A DNA stretch of 64,000 nucleotides. It comes from Mixophyes australis. Taxonomy: Eukaryota > Chordata > Amphibia > Anura > Limnodynastidae. Shown here piece by piece: positions 48,121 to 60,165 of this stretch. The position numbers and the translations under genes are program-made. The notes below the pieces were generated by a model. It was given only the letters and a program-made list of their open reading frames with translations. It was not told the DNA's origin and searched no databases. The DNA lies in NCBI GenBank assembly GCA_036250195.1, contig JAVHZZ010000008.1:2440001-2504000 (forward strand), written 5' to 3'. Position 1 is the first letter of the stretch. Each line of letters begins with the position of its first letter.

Positions 48121-50288
48121 GGCGCGCCCTTACTGTACGCTGACTACATCTATACGTCCTTACTGTACACTGACTACATCTATACGCCCTTACTGTACAC
48201 TGACTACATCTATACGTCCTTACTGTACACTGACTACATCTATACGTCCTTACTGTACACTGACTACATCTATACGCCCTTACTGTACACTGACTACATC
48301 TATACGCCCTTACTGTACACTGACTACATCTATACGTCCTTACTGTACACTGACTACATCTATACGCCCTTACTGTACACTGACTACATCTATACGCCCT
48401 TACTGTACACTGACTACATCTATACGCCCTTACTGTACACTGACTACATCTATACGCCCTTACTGTACACTGACTACATCTATACGCCCTTACTGTACAC
48501 TGACTACATCTATACGCCCTTACTGTACACTGACTACGTGCATACGCCCTTAATGTACAGTGACTACATCTATACGCCCTTACTGTACACTGACTACATC
48601 TATACGTCCTTACTGTACACTGACTACATCTATACGCCCTTACTGTACACTGACTACATCTATACGCCCTTACTGTACACTGACTACATCTATACGCCCT
48701 TACTGTACACTGACTACATCTATACGCCCTTACTGTACACTGACTACATCTATACGTCCTTACTGTACACTGACTACATCTATACGCCCTTACTGTACAC
48801 TGACTACATCTATACGCCCTTACTGTACACTGACTACATCTATACGCCCTTACTGTACAGTGACTACATCTATACGCCCTTACTGTACACTGACTACATC
48901 TATACGCCCTTACTGTACACTGACTACATCTATACGTCCTTACTGTACACTGACTACATCTATACGCCCTTACTGTACACTGACTACATCTATACGCCCT
49001 TACTGTACACTGACTACATCTATACGCCCTTACTGTACACTGACTACATCTATACGCCCTTACTGTACAGTGACTACATCTATACGCCCTTACTGTACAC
49101 TGACTACATCTATACGTCCTTACTGTACACTGACTACATCTATACGCCCTTACTGTACACTGACTATGTGCATACGTCCTTACTGTACACTAACTACATC
49201 TATACGTCCTTACTGTACGCTGACTACATCTATACGTCCTTACTGTACACTGACTACATCTATACGCCCTTACTGTACACTGACTACATCTATACGTCCT
49301 TACTGTACACTGACTACATCTATACGCCCTTACTGTACACTGACTACATCTATACGCCCTTACTGTACACTGACTATGTGCATACGCCCTTACTGTACAC
49401 TGACTACGTGCATACGCCCTTACTGTACACTGACTACGTGCATACGTCCTTACTGTACACTGACTACGTGCATACGCCCTTACTGTACAGTGACTACATC
49501 TATACGCCCTTACTGTACACTTGCTACGTGCATACGCCCTTACTGTACACTGACTACGTGCATACGCCCTTACTGTACACTGACTACGTGCATACGTCCT
49601 TACTGTACACTGACTACATCTATACGCCCTTACTGTACAGTGACTACATCTATACGCCCTTACTGTACACTGACTATGTGCATACGTCCTTACTGTACAC
49701 TGACTACATCTATACGTCCTTACTGTACGCTGACTACATCTATACGCCCTTACTGTACACTGACTACATCTATACGCCCTTACTGTACACTGACTACATC
49801 TATACGCCCTTACTGTACACTGACTATGTGCATACGTCCTTACTGTACACTAACTACATCTATACGTCCTTACTGTACGCTGACTACATCTATACGTCCT
49901 TACTGTACACTGACTACATCTACACGCCCTTACTGTACACTGACTACATCTATACGTCCTTACTGTACAGTCACTACATCTATACGCCCTTACTGTACAC
50001 TGACTACATCTATACGCCCTTACTGTACACTGACTACGTGCATACGCCCTTACTGTACACTGACTACGTGCATACGTCCTTACTGTACACTGACTACGTG
50101 CATACGCCCTTACTGTACAGTGACTACATCTATACGCCCTTACTGTACACTTACTACGTGCATACGCCCTTACTGTACACTGACTACGTGCATACGCCCT
50201 TACTGTACACTGACTACGTGCATACGCCCTTACTGTACACTGACTACATCTATACGCCCTTACTGTACAGTGACTACATCTATACGCC
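48121..50288. repeat. 30 bp satellite, about 72 units (left block)
   Basis: The exact period is 30 bp: TTACTGTACACTGACTACAT plus CTATACGCCC. Variants are CGTCC for CGCCC, TACAG for TACAC, and GTGCATACG for ATCTATACG. As the unit is divisible by three and lacks stops in two frames, it creates an 803-residue frame (47974-50385) of a TPLLYTDYIY-type decapeptide and a 586-residue frame (48560-50320). Most variants would change amino acids (P/S, T/S, I/V, Y/H), so I do not regard it as coding. A 21-22 unit higher-order duplication is visible in the right half. Confidence 0.96.
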
Positions 50289-50871
50289 CAGGGCCGGTGC
50301 TAGGGTTTTCGGCGCCCTAGGCAAAATTTCAACACCCCCCCCCTTCCTGCCCTGCCGCCCCCCCCCCCCCCCCCCCAATAAATAAATAAATGATTAGATT
50401 TTATTTACCTGGTCTGTAGATGCAGGGGGGCTCTTCAAACCTCTTCTCTTTTCTTCACTTCTTTTCTCTTCTTTTCTTTTCTTTCCGATGGCTGCTCCTC
50501 GCCTTCTTCACACAGGAGGCGGAGCGATGCATGCTGGGAGGGGAGGGGAGGGGGAAAGAACTTTATTCACACTGTCTGTCACTGACAGACAGTGTGATAA
50601 TACAGCAGGCGCCGCCGGGTAAAGACCTGTCACCTGATCACTGACGTCAGTGATGCCCCGGGCAGCCCGGGCGCATCTGAATTAATACACAGTGACGGCA
50701 GACATCGAAAAAACAGCGGCGGCACCCCGCTGCCGCTGCACCTCTCTCCCACTTCTCTCCGCTGACTAGATTCTGACTAGATTTTTAAATCTAGTCAGCG
50801 GCAGCGGCGCCCTGCAGGTCCCGGCGCCCTAGGCAACTGCCTAAGGTTGCCTAATGGGAGCGCCGGGCCTG
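50289..50871. mobile_element. hAT-like miniature element inside the satellite
   Basis: 583 bp with ends CAGGGCCGGTGCTAGGG and GGAGCGCCGGGCCTG, flanked by TATACGCC (50281-50288) and CATACGCC (50872-50879), an 8 bp duplication differing at one base. The interior is GC-rich with a poly-C run (about 50334-50377) and CGGCGCCCTAGGCAA near the left end echoed by CGGCGCCCTAGGCAACTGCC near the right end. No transposase is present. Confidence 0.87.
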
Positions 50872-51150
50872 CATACGCCCTTACTGTACACTGGCTACAT
50901 CTATACGCCCTTACTGTACAGTGACTACATCTATACGCCCTTACTGTACACTGGCTACATCTATACGTCCTTACTGTACACTGACTACATCTATACGCCC
51001 TTACTGTACAGTGACTACATCTATACGCCCTTACTGTACACTGGCTACGTGCATACATCCTTACTGTACAGTGACTACATCTATAAGCCCTTACTGTACA
51101 CTGACTACGTGCATACGTCCTTACTGTACACTGACTACGTCCATACGCCC
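50872..51150. repeat. 30 bp satellite, right block (about 9 units)
   Basis: The continuation of the same array beyond the hAT insertion. It carries a CTGGCTAC variant not seen in the left block, as expected of array-edge units less exposed to homogenisation. Confidence 0.93.
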
Positions 51151-51316
51151 AGTCCCTCCCCTTTCCGTCCATGAAATCATAGTCTGTAATAAGGGTCCTT
51201 TGCGCTCAAAGATGACTTGGACGTTACTGCGTTCTCTGGCATATGGTTAGTTTCCTGTACGTGCCTTAATGAATCAGGCCCAATGTGTTTTATTTTTTGT
51301 TAAAACTTATTGACTC

Positions 51317-51782
51317 CAGTGATAATGCCCCTGGGGTAAGGCTGGGACTGTATCTGTAATTTGATTAGATAACCATTGCATAGCTTGTAATTGAGGGAAT
51401 ATTTCAAATGTACTTGTACTTTCCTCCCCCTATACCCAGGGCCATCTTTTTCATTGGGCACGATGGGCAGCTGCCCGGGGGCCCCACGGGCAGGGGGGCC
51501 CCATAGGCACGGCTCTTAATGAGAATAAATAATCCTGCAAAAAAATCCTTCAAGGGTCACTGAGCAAGTACATCTATCTATCTCTATCTCTATATATCTA
51601 TATCTATATCTATATCTAGGGGCCCCGGTGCACTGCTTTGCCCGGGGGCCCATAATGTTGTTAAGATGGCCCTGCCTATACCTTCCCTTCCCTCCTCCCC
51701 TTATTCCCCCTTTTTGGTTTGTTTTATCTATGTTATGTAAATTGAAAAAATTTCAATAAAAACTATTATTGAAAAAAACCCA
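51317..51782 (+). mobile_element. Short 5'-truncated LINE insertion
   Basis: A 3' UTR fragment ending TTTCAATAAAAACTATTATT and an A-rich tail, bounded by the 15 bp duplication AAAACTTATTGACTC (51302-51316 and 51783-51797). About 220 bp are LINE; the rest is the hAT insert at 51437-51674. The poly-A tail and duplication length fit L1-type retrotransposition. Confidence 0.85.
51437..51674. mobile_element. hAT miniature element in the LINE
   Basis: 238 bp with ends CAGGGCCATCTT and AAGATGGCCCTG (perfect 12 bp inverted repeat) and a perfect 8 bp duplication CCTATACC (51429-51436 and 51675-51682). The interior has GCCCGGGGGCCCC blocks on both sides and a (CTATAT)n tract at about 51570-51616. Confidence 0.95.
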
Positions 51783-51797
51783 AAAACTTATTGACTC

Positions 51798-53454
51798 GAA
51801 GTTCCGAACACATTTTTTTAAAATGTATTTGATATGATCGTATAGTTTGAATTGTTATGTGCACACACGGTTTTGTATGTATATATTTCAATCTTCATCT
51901 GTAAACATAGAAATAATAAATGTTTTTATTTATAAATGTATGTCTTTAGTGTGGATTGCAGTGACAGACAGAGCCAGAACCTTCTACGCATACATCTGTA
52001 CCTACGCTGACAAACACACAGAATGATATCACTGAGGTTTGTAACAACCTGACAGATGAGGAATGATTTTGCTTCTCACTACTAAAGATGCATAAAACTA
52101 ATTTACGTTTCCCTTTGGTCTCGTACACAGGAACATTCAAATACAGCATTTGTTAAAAGCATGGGCATTGTATTGTGTCCTGTCTTCAACAGAGTGTTAG
52201 CGGGTTTGTTAACATGTCTCAAAGTTTCCCTGCAGTACAGCATGCAATGTACTTACTGAGCTGTTCTGTAGATCCACAAAGCTGAACTCAGCAGTAACGG
52301 TGGTTATATTGTGGCACAGCGAACGCTTGTCACAATGTGCATATAGATCCAGGTGCTACATTACTTTTTGGACTGTCAGTGTTAACTGAACGAGGCCTTA
52401 ATTTGAAATATTTGATCGGGAAGAGAATGATTTCCGTTGTCATGGAGACAGGATCTCTGGTAATACAAAGGGCTGTATTTTTATCTATAAACCTGATCTT
52501 TTTTTATTTTACCTTTAAAAAAAAAACCAGTTATCGCCACAATTTAACAAAATAAAAAGTATTGGTGAAGCAGTTGAGCGTTTCCTAGCTGACCCGGTAA
52601 CTCTGGCTGCAGATACGCCTGCACAGTGGTACTGGAAACACAGATTTGGGCTTTCAGTTTCGCTAACATGGAAAAAAATAAATATAGTATAAAAATAGAT
52701 TTTTATTTAAAAAAAAATGTTAAAACACTAATTGGTTAAAAATGCTTAATTCTGAGAATAAAACATTTTCTTTAATGCTTTTGTTCTGCAATACTTAATG
52801 CTTTCTTGTATTGGGTAAAGTTAATATGATCCATATTGCCATTGATAAATGTGCCCTAAAGTTACTGTGAGACAATGCTAAAACTCATACATCCAGTCAT
52901 GGAAGTAACGAGGCATCATGTTTGTGTAAACATTTAATTACTTATCAAAGTATGAAACTGTGTCTAACATTACTTAACACACACATTAGTCTTATTACTT
53001 AACTTCTCATTTAATATGTGTAACAAATAAAGTTATAACATGCTATGTATAAAAGTAAATCTGAAAGGTGCAATTCAAAGGCACTAATTAGTTTATTAGG
53101 CGGACAGAACACGTAGCTGTCAGAATTGGTAACCTGGTGGAAAAGGTACGACTGTGAAACGCGTGGTTGTCAGCCTGATGAAAACAGTACAAATGTGAAA
53201 CGCGTGGATTGTACATTTTTTGTTTCTTCGATGAATCATCAGATATAAAATGCATTTCTGATTTTTACCTTTTTGGCTAATCAATCCTTTCATTTATTTG
53301 CAGTGTTCTATTATTTACAGCACCTTTCAGATTTGAAGAGACGACTTATTATCCCCTTCTGTTACTGTTGTATTATCCTGGTGATATTCTCCTGAAGTTT
53401 TAAATGGTATTACTGGCCTTATTTTCTTCTTCAAGGTACAATACTTTACCCTGT
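51798..53454. other. Unassigned; paired GAAACGCG words
   Basis: No gene recognised. GTGAAACGCGTGG occurs at about 53155 and 53201 with CTGATGAAAACAGTAC between them, part of a motif repeated elsewhere in the window. Confidence 0.45.
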
Positions 53455-54290
53455 CCATACTACCTAGTACATATTAACTGGTCCATACTGCCTAGTATAT
53501 GTTACCTGGTCCATACTGCCTAGTACATGTTACCTTGTCCATACTGCCTAGTATATGTTACCTGGTCCATACTGCCTAGTACATGTTACCTTGTCCATAC
53601 TGCCTAGTATATGTTACCTGGTCCATACTGCCTAGTACATGTTACCTTGTCCATACTGCCTAGTATATGTTACCTGGTCCATACTGCCTAGTACATGTTA
53701 CCTGGTCCATACTGCCTAGTATATGTTACCTGGTACATACTGCCTAGTACATGTTACCTGGTTCATACTGCCTAGTACATGTTACATGGTCCATACTGCC
53801 TAGTACATGTTACATGGTCCATACTGCCTAGTACATGTTGCCTGGTCCATACTGCCTAGTACATGTTACCTGGTCCATACTGCCTAGTATATGTTACCTG
53901 GTACATACTGCCTAGTACATGTTACCTGGTCCATACTGCCTAGTACATGTTACATGGTCCATACTGCCTAGTACATGTTGCCTGGTCCATACTGCCTAGT
54001 ACATGTTACATGGTCCATACTGCCTAGTACATGTTACCTGGTCCATACTGCCTAGTACATGTTACATGGTCCATACTGCCTAGTACATGTTACCTGGTCC
54101 ATACTGCCTAGTACATGTTACCTGGTATATACTGCCTAGTACATGTTACATGGTCCATACTGCCTAGTACATGTTACATGGTCCATACTGCCTAGTACAT
54201 GTTACATGGTCCATACTGCCTAGTACATGTTACCTGGTCCATACTGCCTAGTGCATATTACCTGGACCATACTGCCTAGTTCATATTACC
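53455..54290. repeat. Minisatellite, 28 bp unit
   Basis: About 30 copies of CATACTGCCTAGTACATGTT plus ACCTGGTC. ACATGGTC and ACCTTGTC variants alternate in runs, for example ATATGTTACCTGG alternating with ACATGTTACCTTG near 53500-53660. Confidence 0.95.
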
Positions 54291-55221
54291 CTGCAGACAG
54301 TGATGATTTCTGATCCACACGCTCTGTCTGCATCATACATCTCTGCTGAGTAGGGCACACTATGCTATAGAATGATATATACACAGCTGTCACTGTATAG
54401 AGTATAAATAATACACACACAGAAACAAGAGCACGCCCGCCTGCCGAGAATCTAATTTTACACTGGACTCGCACAGTATTAGCATACCATGCAATAATTG
54501 TATTAATCAAATGTAATTATGTATGCTAATATTTCACCAAGGCATCAAATCTCTCATGCGAGGAGCAGACAAGGGGATGTTGTGGTGACAAGATAATATT
54601 AATGATGTCCGTAAAATAATTACAGAGTTTTCTAGTTATTAGGGTAATGCTTTGGCTCCATTTAACAGAAGTCATTATGTGGAACTAAGCACTTTTTTTC
54701 TTATTGTATAAAGTCATGACGGGAGATTGGAGACGTGAGATAAACTACTGGGATCAACATCTTTCCCAATCTCCAGGTATGTAGGACTATTACAGAGAAA
54801 TGTCTTCCCAACATAACAATATAAAGATATGAACCGTAATACAATTCTGTTACGCTCTATACAGACATTGCATTTCGTGTACATTAAATGGTAATTCCTT
54901 TGAATTAACTGAAATAATATAAAATACATAAACTTATTTAGCTGTGTTCCATCAATGCAGCACAATAGATCTTCCAGGGTTGTCAAGGCCCCTCCTCCTT
55001 CAGATTACCATTCATGCAAATTAGAAGTTCTTGGGGAAGTGGATTTCACAACCCCGAAGACGGTGGAACCAAGCAGGATCGAGAGAGCAAGAAAGTAGCA
55101 CTTCGTATTTTATTTCAATTCCACTCAAAATGACAATATATTGCTCTAATATCATATACACTGCTATGTAATACCATATACTGCTCTGATATCATATATC
55201 GCTTTGTGATACTATATACTT
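54291..55221. other. Unassigned
   Basis: No gene recognised. 54480-54700 contains POU/homeodomain-like words (ATGCTAAT, TAATTATG) and no repeat signature. Confidence 0.4.
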
Positions 55222-56094
55222 GGGACCCCAAGTGTCAGTGTGTCATTGTCCTGGGACCCCAAGTGTCAGTGTGCCATTGTCCTGGGACCCCAAGTGTCAG
55301 TGTGCCATTGTCCTGGGACCCCAAATGTCAGTGTGTCATTGTCCTGGACCCCAAGTGTCAGTGTGTCATTGTCCTGGGACCCCAAGTGTCAGTGTGTCAT
55401 TGTCCTGGACCCCAAGTGTCAGTGTGTCATTGTCCTGGGACCCCAAGTGTCAGTGTGTCATTGTCCTGGGACCCCAAGTGTCAGTGTGTCATTGTCCTGG
55501 GACCCCAAGCGTCAGTGTGTCATTGTCCTGGGACCCCAAGTGTCAGTGTGTCATTGTCCTGGGACCCCAAGGGTCAGTGTGTCATTGTCCTGGGACCCCA
55601 AGGGTCAGTGTGTCATTGTCCTGGGACCCCAAGGGTCAGTGTGTCATTGTCCTGGGACCCCAAGGGTCAGTGTGTGATTGTCCTGGGACCCCAAGTGTCA
55701 GTGTGTCATTGTCCTGGGACCCCAAGGGTCAGTGTGTCATTGTCCTGGGACCCCAAGTGTCAGTGTGTCATTGTCCTGGGACCCCAAGTGTCAGTGTGTC
55801 ATTATCCTGGGACCCCAAGTGTCAGTGTGTCATTGTCCTGGGACCCCAAGTGTCAGTGTGCCATTGTCCTGGGACCCCAAGTGTCAGTGTGCCATTGTCC
55901 TGGGACCCCAAGTGTTAGTGTGTCATTGTCCTGGGAACCCAGGTGTTAGTGTGTCATTGTCATGGGACCCCAAGTGTCAGTGTGTCATTGTCCTGGGACC
56001 CCAAGTGTCAGTGTGTCATTGTCCTGGGACCCCAGGTGTTAGTGTGTCATTGTCATGGGACCCCAAGTGTCAGTGTGTCATTGTCCTGGGACTC
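55222..56094. repeat. Minisatellite, 31 bp unit
   Basis: About 28 copies of CTGGGACCCCAAGTGTCAGT plus GTGTCATTGTC. Two units are one base short (CTGGACCCC). No forward frame has a stop, so frames of 145-247 residues appear; they are not genes. Confidence 0.95.
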
Positions 56095-56347
56095 CGAAAG
56101 AAGCTGTTTGAAATAGAATGAATTATATATCTGGCAATTAGGAACTCCTAACATCAGATTCTGGAACCCCCTTGAAGCCTGGGGTACATATATTCCAACG
56201 TGACACCTTTTACCCCAGATCCACCTCTGTTTTTCACACTATTTGACCTAACATGGACTGAATTAATTCATTGGTTTTAAATGTTTTTCTTTACTTTTAA
56301 ATCAAATACAGAAGAGCGAGAAAGCGGGATTAGAGGGCTGTGTTCTG
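56095..56347. other. Spacer between two arrays
   Basis: No feature recognised. Confidence 0.5.
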
Positions 56348-56744
56348 GGAGTGAAGTAACACTTAGTGACCCGGAGCGACGGCACAACGCCCGCCAAACG
56401 GCAATCCTCACCGGACCACTGGGGCTGGGAGTGAAGTAACACTTAGTGACCCGGAGCGACGGCACAACGCCCGCCAAACGGCAATCCTCACCGGACCACT
56501 GGGGCTGAGAGTGAAGTAACACTTAGTGACCCGGAGCGACGGCACAACGCCCGCCAAACGGCAATCCTCACCAGACCACTGGGGCTGGGAGTGAAGTAAC
56601 ACTTAGTGACCCGGAGCGACGGCACAACGCCCGCCAAACGGCAATCCTCACCGGACCACTGGGGCTGGGAGTGAAGTAACACTTAGTGACCCGGAGCGAC
56701 GGCACAACGCCCGCCAAACGGCAATCCTCACCAGACCACTGGGG
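56348..56744. repeat. Minisatellite, 80 bp unit, five near-identical copies
   Basis: Units begin GGGAGTGAAGTAACACTTAG and continue GACCCGGAGCGACGGCACAA to ACCACTGGGGCT. Only two variable sites were seen (GGGAG or GAGAG; CACCGG or CACCAG). Each copy contains several CpGs. Confidence 0.95.
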
Positions 56745-58825
56745 TAAGTTTAAATACGCTTTATATTAAATACAGTTATACATTTGTATACAATAATATT
56801 TAGGCGCATTACGCCCTCATTTCATTTATAATCAATCCCTTAAGGCGCTGTAGAGCAGGACTATACCATTAACATGCTGGGTCTGGGGGAAGTGGGGACT
56901 CGACCAATCACTGCATGTTGGTGCATTGCTGAGCGGCACGCCGCATCCACAATAAAAGGGAGAGATGTAGGCAGCGTATAGGAGGCGCCACTGGGTCAGG
57001 TAACGGCTGTTATCGCTGTCGCGCTGCCAGAGGTCACTACATTCTTTGGCTCTAATCTAGGAAATGTTCTGTGTGAAATTAAATCCTACATATCTACTCC
57101 GGGAGACTCCGAAATATCTGGGTGTCCCCCCACACTCCCAAGAAAGGAAATTCTCCCGGATGTTGTCAGAAGAGGATGAGACGACGCCATTATGTAAAAT
57201 ACGTTATTGCACGGTGTAGGTCTGCAGTGATGTGTATGGTGTCACCAAGCCTCGTCCACCGATGCGTAGTGAGATGATCCACGTCATAGCGCATCAGTGA
57301 GTGGGGTGTGATGCTGCAGTGGACAAGATATGATGGAGGGATTAGCGTTACTCCCCCCCCTCCTACCCTACACACACACTTTGTACTCATCTCATTTGCA
57401 TCTACTGGAGGGGCAGTCTACAAAGTCAGCAAATATAAATTAAATACTTTTAAACATTTGTCATTTATTTCATTACAAAAAACTAACATAGATCTACACC
57501 ATTATTAGAATATGTCTGCCTCGAGCCCCTTGATGGGGGTCTCCTGACCTTTTGATCTTGGGTGAGTGCAGCCTGGGGCCTTCTTCCCAATAAGGGGTCA
57601 CCCGTTATATCTCCCCTTACTATCACCCGGTACGGTGTCGCTGAATATTTTACCTATTCCAGTAGCGCTCAGGAATTCTTTACAATCTTTCTTTGTACAA
57701 TAGCTCGTCCCCAGTTCCACCAATTCTATAATATAACTGCTCATCTTTTTATTTATCGGTTATTTTACCACCCTGTCTGCTCTTCTTTCTTTTGTTAAAC
57801 ATTTCACAATAAACATTATAAAAAAAAATGAAAGTAAATAAAACACAAATGTAGTTATAATGGAATACATTTTGCACAAAATCTGAAACACTGTAATCTT
57901 GTTGGTTCTCCTGACTTGCAAATAACAACATATAAACTGATCATTTTCTATCAATACACTCCCCAAAACAACAGATTGTACTGCTCCAAAGTTTGTTACG
58001 CTGGAATTGACAAACAACATGGACGACACATAATCAGAACGAACGTCTTGTATCTCCCACAGCAAAGGTCAGCACCAGAAATGGTCAGTTGTCTTAACCC
58101 TTCACTGTGAGATGGGTTTTTGCTGCTATATCGTTGCGTCTGCTGGCAGCTGTCCGGCTTTGTTATCGCGTGTAGTTCTGTTACATACATGACACAAAGA
58201 CTGGGACTGTTTAACCCTTGCTGGGTGGAGGGAGCTTTCAGCACAGAGTTCGGTATGTCCCTGTTGGACGCTCCGACGTGAGACCACCACAATAGTATCA
58301 GTGACATCTGTTTGGAATATAAATGACGCCTTCTCTCACATGGTAATTGATGACTTGCTGTCTAATGCTGTTATTAGTTGTGTTTTTGTGTCACAAGTGA
58401 ACCGTTCCCAGCCGTGGAGTGACAGCAATGCCTGGTGCGCCCGATACCGTCAGTGCCGTGATGTCGTTATGTGGCCTAATTACAGTTGTTGTACAGACAG
58501 TTTTACAAGGTGTGCGTCTGAGAGTAACCCACACAACAACCACAACCATTAAATATATTTATTAACCACAACACATAGCACCGAATAATAACTCATGGCC
58601 AGTGTACCTGAAATACAAGAGAATCAGATATTAACGTTCACACACTTAGCACATTACATGCACTTGTGGTATAGACGAGTCGTTATCTATCATACCTTAG
58701 GCTCCAAACCACTTCTGTGCATTCTGGGACAATATTCAATATAAAATAAAAAAACAGATGCGTAGTTTAAAGTGTGTTCGTCATTAGAAGGATTGAAAAA
58801 TTCCTATAGATTTTGTATATCCTGT
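56745..58825. other. Unassigned; possible LINE 3' end near 57.8 kb
   Basis: ACAATAAACATTATAAAAAA at about 57806-57825 could be a poly-A-tailed LINE end, with body from about 57520. No coding motif was found. Frames at 57760-58307 and 58301-58552 have no recognised domain. Confidence 0.4.
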
Positions 58826-60165
58826 CTGTCCTCATGTCCGGTGCTCTATACAACCCGTCTGTCCTCGTGTCCGGTCCTCTGTACGTCCCGTCTGTCCTCG
58901 TGTCCGGTCCTCTATATGTACGTCCTGTCTGTCGTCATGTCCGGTGCTCTATATGTACGTCCCATCTGTCGTCGTGTCCGGTCCTCTATATGTACGTCCT
59001 GTCTGTCGTCGTGTCCGGTCCTCTATACGTCCTGTCTGTCGCCGTGTCCGGTCCTCTATACGTCCCGTCTGTCGCCGTGTCCGGTCCTCTATATGTACGT
59101 CCTGTCTGTCGTCGTGTCCGATCCTCTATATGTACGTCCCGTCTGTCGTCGTGTCCGGTGCTCTATACGTCCCTTCTGTCGTCGTGTCCGATGCTCTATA
59201 CGTCCCGTCTGTCGTAGTGTCCGGTGCTCTACATGTACGTCTTGTCTGTCTTCGTGTCCGGTCCTCTATATGTACGTCCCGTCTGTCGTCGTGTCCGGTG
59301 CTCTATACGTCCCGTCTGTCGTCGTGTCCGGTGCTCTATATGTACGTCCCGTCTGTCGTCGTGTCCGGTGCTCTATATGTACGTCCCGTCTGTCGTCGTG
59401 TCCGGTGCTCTATATGTACGTCTCGTCTGTCGTCGTGTCCGGTCCTCTATATGTACGTCCCGTCTGTCGTCGTGTCCGGTGCTCTATATGTACGTCCCGT
59501 CTGTCGTCGTGTCCGGTCCTCTATATGTACGCCCCGTCTGTCGTCGTGTCCGGTCCTCTATATGTACGTCCCGTCTGTCGTCGTGTCCGGTCCTCTATAT
59601 GTACGTCCCGTCTGTCGTCGTGTCCGGTCCTCTATATGTACGTCCTGTCTGTTGTCGTGTCCGGTGCTCTACATGTACGTCCTGTCTGTTGTCGTGTCCG
59701 GTCCTCTATATGTACGTCCCGTCTGTCGTCATGTCCGGTGCTCTATATGTACGTCCCGTCTGTCGTCGTGTCCGGTCCTCTATATGTACGTCCCGTCTGT
59801 CGTCGTGTCCGGTGCTCTATATGTACGTCCCGTCTGTCGTCGTGTCCGGTCCTCTATATGTACGTCCTGTCTGTCGTCATGTCCGGTCCTCTATATGTAC
59901 GTCCCGTCTGTCGTCGTGTCCGGTGCTCTATATGTACGTCCCGTCTGTCGTCGTGTCCGGTCCTCTATATGTACGTCCCGTCTGTCGTCGTGTCCGGTGC
60001 TCTATACGTCCCGTCTGTCGCCGTGTCCGGTCCTCTATATGTACGTCCTATCTGTCGTCGTGTCCGGTCCTCTATATGTACGTCCCGTCTGTCGTCGTGT
60101 CCGGTGCTCTATACGTCCCGTCTGTCCTCGTGTCCGGTGCTCTATACGTCCCGTCTGTCTGTTTA
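58826..60165. repeat. CpG-rich minisatellite, 37 and 33 bp units
   Basis: About 36 copies of CTCTATATGTACGTCCCGTC plus TGTCGTCGTGTCCGGTG. A 33 bp form lacks TGTA (CTCTATACGTCCC). Each unit holds about five CpGs. Variants alternate GGTG/GGTC and GTCG/CTCG. The 481-, 433- and 321-residue frames are repeat translations. Confidence 0.95.

Noticed and set aside
47974..50385. 803-residue open frame
   Set aside because: It starts inside the end of a hAT element, consists of a 30 bp satellite, runs into another transposon, and its variants mostly change amino acids. No gene-like features.
55206..56121. Frames of 247, 232, 145 and 147 residues
   Set aside because: Translations of a 31 bp minisatellite with no stop in any forward frame.
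24163..60165. CRISPR-like arrays
   Set aside because: Units are directly adjacent with no unique spacers, and the sequence is vertebrate with no cas genes.
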